DNA of 5,866 bases from Deltaproteobacteria bacterium (GTDB lineage Bacteria; Desulfobacterota; DSM-4660; Desulfatiglandales; Desulfatiglandaceae): the NCBI GenBank assembly GCA_029932035.1, contig JAOZQV010000060.1:1-5866 (forward strand), written 5' to 3'. The notes beneath the pieces were generated by a model. It made no database searches and was not told the origin of the DNA. It saw only the letters and a list, made by a program, of their open reading frames with translations. The translations under genes and the position numbers were made by a program. Of the stretch, positions 4,940 to 5,866 are shown piece after piece (the first letter of the stretch is position 1; each line of letters opens with the position of its first letter).

Positions 4940-5866
4940 TCAAATGCTCTCGAAACCGCCCCCCCGTTGTATCAGCATTCTGTGGGCTGAAATCCTGGCC
5001 CGTGCCTGGAAATACCGAAACCGCCCCCGAAAACTTCGGTCGGTGGCAAAAACGCTTATGTGATCATTAAGCACCCGGCCGGTTCGTTTAGCCAGGAACG
5101 GACTAGTTGAGTATGCCTCAAGGGAATCAAGAAATTGATCGGACAGTGTTTTCAGATTTGATCGAAGTCCCCCCCAGTCGCTTATGGGCCTACCCGAAGA
5201 GACCATCGCATGCCTGAAAATGCATGCGCCTATTTCATAGGGATTCAAGTCTGAACGGATTCTACCCCCTAACTGATCCAGAAGATCGCTTGCGTCTTCC
5301 CCCTTTCCGATCATGTAACCGGCACATGCACAGGCCAAATGAAGTTTGCATTTTGAAAGCCCCTCTTTGGGGAAGCCGTCCGGGTAAACGGGATGTGGTT
5401 TGGGTATGCGTGGGTCTGTGGAATGCCCCCTCGTCAAAACACGAACCCCATCGGCGAGGAGTTGGCGTGCATTCTTCGAGGCGGAGTCTGCCCGCATGCG
5501 ATAAGCCGCCAGTATTTCCGGCACCCCACCGAACCGTGCGCCGGTACGGGCAATTCGCTGCCATAGATCCCAATCCTCGCAAGTTTGAAGAGATGGATCA
5601 AATCCACCGGCCTTTTCCACAAGAGAGCGAGACACAACGTAGGTGTGGAGCACCGAGAAACAATACTGGGCATGCTCAGCAAAAAGGTCACCGGTGTCAC
5701 CTGCAAATTCTTCAAAGACATGGCTGCCGTCGGGCGTGACATATGTCCATCCGCAATAGACCGCATCAAAGCCGTCGTCATGGCGAAGCAGGCCTGTCAA
5801 ACGCTCCAGGTGTTGCGGGAAGATCCAATCATCAGCATCCAGGAAAAGGAGCCATCTGAAACGCGA
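4940..5866 (-). CDS. Family 2 glycosyltransferase, partial (N-terminus beyond the right edge)
   Basis: The minus-strand frame stays open to the window edge, giving 308 C-terminal residues. The TTG at 5800 is internal, because the codons upstream of it read RWLLFLDADDWIFPQHLER, which contains the GT2 DADD motif (visible residues 10-13). GGFDPSLQTCEDWDLWQRI (87-105) holds the likely catalytic acidic residue (ED 97-98), and VPEILAAYRMRADSAS (115-130) is the usual post-catalytic segment of GT2 enzymes. The following roughly 180 residues are a poorly conserved C-terminal tail with no obvious membrane helix. The missing part should be the first nucleotide-binding strand and the VDDGS region. It is convergent with the second GT2, with 8 bp between the stops, so it belongs to a different transcript, though probably to the same glycan locus. 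It is not a close paralogue of the two + strand GT2 genes. Confidence 0.92.
   Translation of the reverse strand, partial: SRFRWLLFLDADDWIFPQHLERLTGLLRHDDGFDAVYCGWTYVTPDGSHVFEEFAGDTGDLFAEHAQYCFSVLHTYVVSRSLVEKAGGFDPSLQTCEDWDLWQRIARTGARFGGVPEILAAYRMRADSASKNARQLLADGVRVLTRGHSTDPRIPKPHPVYPDGFPKEGLSKCKLHLACACAGYMIGKGEDASDLLDQLGGRIRSDLNPYEIGACIFRHAMVSSGRPISDWGGLRSNLKTLSDQFLDSLEAYSTSPFLAKRTGRVLNDHISVFATDRSFRGRFRYFQARARISAHRMLIQRGGGFESI

Noticed and set aside
4951..5028. 13-bp direct repeat cgaaaccgccccc at 4951-4963 and 5016-5028
   Set aside because: Both copies sit in the minus-strand GT2 coding tail in different reading contexts. There is no inverted symmetry or further copy, so it is probably chance in C-rich sequence.
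5027..5039. ccgaa/ttcgg mini-hairpin as a terminator
   Set aside because: A 5-bp stem with a 3-nt loop and no T-run, located inside the minus-strand coding region.
5224..5739. 171-codon + strand open frame
   Set aside because: It lies wholly antisense to the minus-strand GT2, whose frame carries DADD and CEDWD motifs. The + strand translation shows no recognisable domain and is rich in Arg, Pro and His, as expected of a shadow frame.
5798..5800. TTG as start of the minus-strand GT2
   Set aside because: The upstream codons continue in frame and encode the conserved DADDW motif, so the true start lies beyond the window.

Overview
This window is a slice of a surface-polysaccharide biosynthesis locus. 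It shows six protein-coding genes. Five lie head to tail on the + strand: the 3' end of a SAM-dependent methyltransferase, a CE4/NodB-type polysaccharide deacetylase, a GT2 glycosyltransferase, a GT4 glycosyltransferase and a second GT2. The sixth, on the - strand, is the C-terminal part of another GT2 that runs off the right edge. I see no rRNA, tRNA, CRISPR array, transposase, promoter or convincing terminator. The base composition, the proteobacterial-looking enzymes and the 'caatccg' / 'gccgactccgcca' style interspersed repeats would fit a Desulfobacterota (deltaproteobacterial) genome. That assignment is an impression, not something the window proves.

Layout. Positions 2-481 are the methyltransferase. 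Its stop overlaps the deacetylase start in an ATGA (478-481). The deacetylase ends at 1587 in a second ATGA, which starts the first GT2 (1584-2648). A 62-bp gap (2649-2710) holding a possible 14-codon mini-ORF leads to the GT4 (2711-3976). Sixteen bases later comes the second GT2 (3993-4931). Only 8 bp then separate its stop from that of the convergent GT2 (5866-4940, minus strand). The tight packing points to one co-transcribed + strand unit whose promoter lies left of the window.

How the genes fit together. Three or four glycosyltransferases, with one GT4 between two paralogous GT2 enzymes, would add sugars one after another to a lipid-linked or growing glycan. The deacetylase would remove N- or O-acetyl groups from the glycan, and the methyltransferase could methylate a sugar or modify a precursor. 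No polymerase, flippase or export gene is in view, so the glycan type (O-antigen, capsule or exopolysaccharide) cannot be decided.

The most unusual signal is a repeat element at the start of two consecutive genes. Immediately after the ATGACA of both the deacetylase and the first GT2 there are related copies of a repeat built from two arms, A (gccgactccgccaa) and B' (gctacgacggccgga). Both copies are read in the same frame and give N-terminal leaders sharing SRLRQ...YDG...NP. Neither gene has an ATG, GTG or TTG between the repeat and its conserved domain, so the repeat appears to be translated. The first copy carries an extra 33 bp that is an inverted, shortened copy of the element, giving perfect interleaved inverted repeats in the order A-B-A'-B'. 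The paralogous second GT2 lacks any such leader. This resembles protein-coding palindromic repeats known from Rickettsia, but here at translationally coupled operon junctions.
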